Positions 62,094 to 64,000 of a stretch of 64,000 nucleotides of DNA are shown here, in pieces (the first letter of the stretch is position 1; every line of letters begins with the position of its first letter). The notes beneath the pieces are model-generated. The model was not told the origin of the DNA and searched no databases. It was given only the letters and a program-made list of their open reading frames with translations. The stretch lies in NCBI GenBank assembly GCA_948474755.1, contig CAOLHI010001284.1, forward strand, positions 124,001-188,000, given 5' to 3'. The DNA comes from Ctenosaura bakeri. Taxonomy: Eukaryota; Chordata; Lepidosauria; Squamata; Iguanidae. A program made the position numbers and the translations under genes.

Positions 62094-62385
62094 CAGGGCT
62101 TTCCAAACGGTGTGCCGCGACACGTGAGCCCAAAGTGTGTAGGTGCGCCGTCTACAATCTTGGAAATGTATGTTATTATTTAAAAATCCTATATTTTTAA
62201 AAGGATATGAAAGGTTTTCATGAGATAGGTAGTGTCCCCATACATTTCATTATTACAATTTATGTATCTCTTATAATGGGCTGAGTTCAACCTCCGATTT
62301 GCTAGTGAAACTGAATTACTGTGTAGCGAAACGATGCGTGCCTAAAAAAAGTGTGTCTCCAACACGAAAAGTTTGGAAAGCTCTG
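62094..62385. mobile_element. hAT-type element family B, third copy
   Basis: CAGGGCTTTCCAAACGG to AGTTTGGAAAGCTCTG, 292 bp. Flanks GCCTAAGC and CCTTAACC agree in only 5 of 8 positions, so the duplication is decayed. Confidence 0.8.
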
Positions 62386-62808
62386 CCTTAACCCGTGGCT
62401 CCCACCAGCTTTAATGGTGGCGTCTTGCCCCCGGGACGAATGCCTTGCAGCTTAACCGTGTGAGCCAAGGTTGTTCCAAGCTGGGAAGCTTTCGGTTGCT
62501 CTTTGCCCTGTTTCCATGTTTGGGGATCGGGGAGCCAGAGGCCCCCTTGGAAGCAGCGTATATATTTAGCCTTTGGCATGCTTTCACCACAGTCACACAT
62601 TGCTTTGTGGTTAGTACATGCCCTGCTGCTCCCTTTAAAAATAAAACCCTGCACTGCAGGAGTGGGGAATGTGCTCGGTGCAAGGGCCGGTTTTCTGCCT
62701 GTCTGGGGGGCACCCACTGTGAGCTGCAAAAACTGCTGAAAATGGGAAGAAAAGATGTGATAAAGTGGTAGTTTTTGATCCTAAATAGTGGCTGGCGTAG
62801 GTGACGAA
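62386..62808. other. Intergenic, nothing recognised
   Basis: Frames of about 100-113 codons on both strands show no domain and overlap each other. Confidence 0.4.
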
Positions 62809-62972
62809 GACCATTTCTGCACTAGACTGTTACAGTGCTATAATTCCACTTTCAACATCCTATGGCATCCTGGGGTTTGCAGTTGCCCCTCTCGAAACTG
62901 CAAACCCCAGGATTCCATGGGAGGTTGAAAGTGGAATCATCGCGCTATTAACAGTCTAGTGTGGAAATGGCC
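62809..62972. mobile_element. Palindromic MITE family P
   Basis: 164 bp, GACCATTTCTGCACTAGAC to CTAGTGTGGAAATGGCC. Flanks GAA and TAA. Confidence 0.9.
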
Positions 62973-63149
62973 TAATGACACTAAACAGCTTCAAAATGTC
63001 ATTTTCTTACTCGTAGTCATTTCTCTGGCAATATTATAACTATTAGCATGTAAAATATTTAAGAAAGTCACTTTATTTGTCTTTTCCAATATCATATATC
63101 ATTTTTCTCATTCCCAATAGTTAAACCTTTCCTTTAAATCACACCACCC

Positions 63150-63320
63150 AATCTGTTCCACAGCTCTTGCACATCGGGACGTTCTTGCTAACATTTAGGT
63201 GGAATTGCTTTTCCTGTAGTTTGAAGCTACCGCTCCGTGTCCTAGTCTCCAAAGCAGCAGAAAACAAGCTGGCTCCGTCTTTTACCTTACAACCCTACAG
63301 ATGGCCATCCTATTGTCTCT
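63150..63320 (-). pseudogene. Old CR1 LINE fragment, reverse
   Basis: CCAATCTGTTCCACAGCTC, TTGCTAACATTTAGGTGG and AAGCAGCAGAAAACAAGC are antisense CR1 C-terminal phrases, heavily diverged. It lies about 200 bp before the NTMT1 exon. Confidence 0.72.
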
Positions 63321-63499
63321 CATGTTACTATAATGAGCAAAGGGAACACAATAACTTTTAAAAAGGAACTTTCCCAGCACTTCAGGGCCTGTCTTCTGGA
63401 CACAAGGGTTTAAACCTCCTATCTTGATCTAAAGTCGGGGAGATACAGGCTCACTGGCCCCAAAGCCATTTCTGGAAATATAAAGATGGTTTCTTCTGA

Positions 63500-63529
63500 T
63501 TTGATGTCCCTGTTTTCTTTCTGTTGAAG
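63500..63529 (+). promoter_or_regulatory. Splice acceptor of the NTMT1 exon
   Basis: A pyrimidine-rich stretch (CCCTGTTTTCTTTCTGTTG) followed by AAG, with AG at 63528-63529. The exon would start at 63530. Confidence 0.8.
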
Positions 63530-63567
63530 GGAGCAGTGGCCTCTTGGCCCAGGGGGAAAAGGCCACC

Positions 63568-63729
63568 ATGGCCAGTGACGTGGTGGAAGATGAGCTGGAA
63601 TTCTACTCCAAGGCGGAAAAATATTGGAAGGACGTCCCGGCCACGGTGGACGGCATGTTGGGTGGCTACGGATACATCTCCAGCATCGACATCAACAGCT
63701 CTCGCAAGTTTTTGCTCCGTTTTTTGCGG
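63568..63729 (+). CDS. NTMT1: NTMT1 first coding exon (N-terminal 54 codons), partial gene
   Basis: NTMT1 (METTL11A) is a SAM-dependent methyltransferase that methylates the alpha-amino group of proteins starting with X-Pro-Lys, such as RCC1, mainly in the nucleus. The exon runs 63530-63729 with a 38-nt 5' UTR. The ATG at 63568 has an ideal context, GCCACCATGG. The frame begins MASDVVEDELEFYSK, has YWKDVP, then TVDGMLGGYG, ISSIDINSSRKFL and RFLR. From recall of the human protein this agrees at most positions and ends at the same residue, Arg54; the SAM-binding motif lies in later exons beyond the window. A GT donor (GGTAAGG) follows the last codon, phase 0. No stops or frameshifts. It sits amid repeats on both sides, and a MITE begins 116 bp into the next intron. 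Translation continued past the donor runs only nine more codons, so splicing is required. Confidence 0.93.
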
Positions 63730-63735
63730 GTAAGG
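63730..63735 (+). promoter_or_regulatory. NTMT1: Splice donor of the NTMT1 exon
   Basis: CGG followed by GTAAGG at 63730-63735 fits the donor consensus and splits between complete codons. Confidence 0.85.
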
Positions 63736-63844
63736 CGGACGGGGTCTTATCAGTAGCAGCCCCTTGGGGGTGGGAACTTTTGCCAAAGGGCAGCCAAGCC
63801 CACACTGCTTCGTATGGCCTTTGAGCGCCGTTTTAATTAATTCT

Positions 63845-64000
63845 GGCCATGTCTGCACTAGACGGTTATAGTGCTATTATTCCACTTTCAGCATCCTATG
63901 GAATCCTGGGGTTTGCAGTTTAGGGAGGGGATGCAAAGGGACGGAGGGGCCTGAATAATAGTACTATAACCTCAAAGGCCCCTCCCTGAACAGCAAACCG
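63845..64000. mobile_element. Family P MITE in the NTMT1 intron, cut by window edge
   Basis: GGCCATGTCTGCACTAGAC after TCT, through GGGGTTTGCAGTTTAGGG. The following part is rearranged (AATAATAGTACTATAACC inside the centre, then CCCCTCCCTGAACAGC). Confidence 0.85.

Overview
This window looks like repeat-rich intergenic and first-intron DNA from a vertebrate, most likely a squamate reptile. The pointers are many CR1 LINE copies ending in ATTCTATG-type tails, tRNA-derived SINEs of the squamate type, a 5S-rRNA-like SINE fragment, several non-autonomous hAT and Tc1/mariner (Tigger-like) families, and one coding exon with a vertebrate splice architecture. There is no bacterial, phage or CRISPR content. 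Species assignment is inference; I could not run a database search.

The only protein-coding exon I can support lies at the right edge (63530-63729, + strand). It matches the first coding exon of NTMT1 (METTL11A), the protein alpha-N-terminal methyltransferase: 54 codons from a strong Kozak start to a GT donor in phase 0. About 8 kb upstream, 54.87-55.46 kb is a CpG-rich block, the best candidate for the promoter and non-coding first exon. Everything else with an open frame is transposon, minisatellite or microsatellite.

Layout. 0-16 kb: palindromic MITEs, a 60-bp minisatellite split by a 1.4-kb CR1, Tigger-like elements, CR1 copies and a tandemly duplicated MITE cluster (15.4-16.0 kb). 16-30 kb: CR1, SINEs, a hAT whose target duplication was later hit by a MITE (20.4-20.9 kb), and a probable solo LTR (26.8-27.5 kb). 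30-42 kb: two oppositely oriented copies of one hAT family (30.6 and 40.6 kb), a 51-bp CR1 insertion inside another CR1, a truncated L1 and a 5S-like SINE. 42-54 kb: the second-longest CR1 copy, a MITE with a patch copied from 2 kb away, two different hATs side by side sharing one 8-bp target sequence (49.9-50.8 kb), a Tc1/mariner relic and a 0.8-kb inverted repeat filled with AT-rich simple repeats. 54-64 kb: CpG block, a hAT expanded to 2.2 kb by nested insertions but still carrying matching 8-bp target duplications (55.7-57.9 kb), older repeats, then the NTMT1 exon.

The dominant feature is a palindromic MITE family with termini GGCCATTTCCGCAC, about 28 two-ended copies and about 8 half copies. 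It makes 3-bp target duplications, supported by an empty paralogous site, and is most consistent with PIF/Harbinger. I found no convincing new biological system. The interest is in transposon biology: hairpin-shaped elements, nested insertion histories and patches copied between loci.
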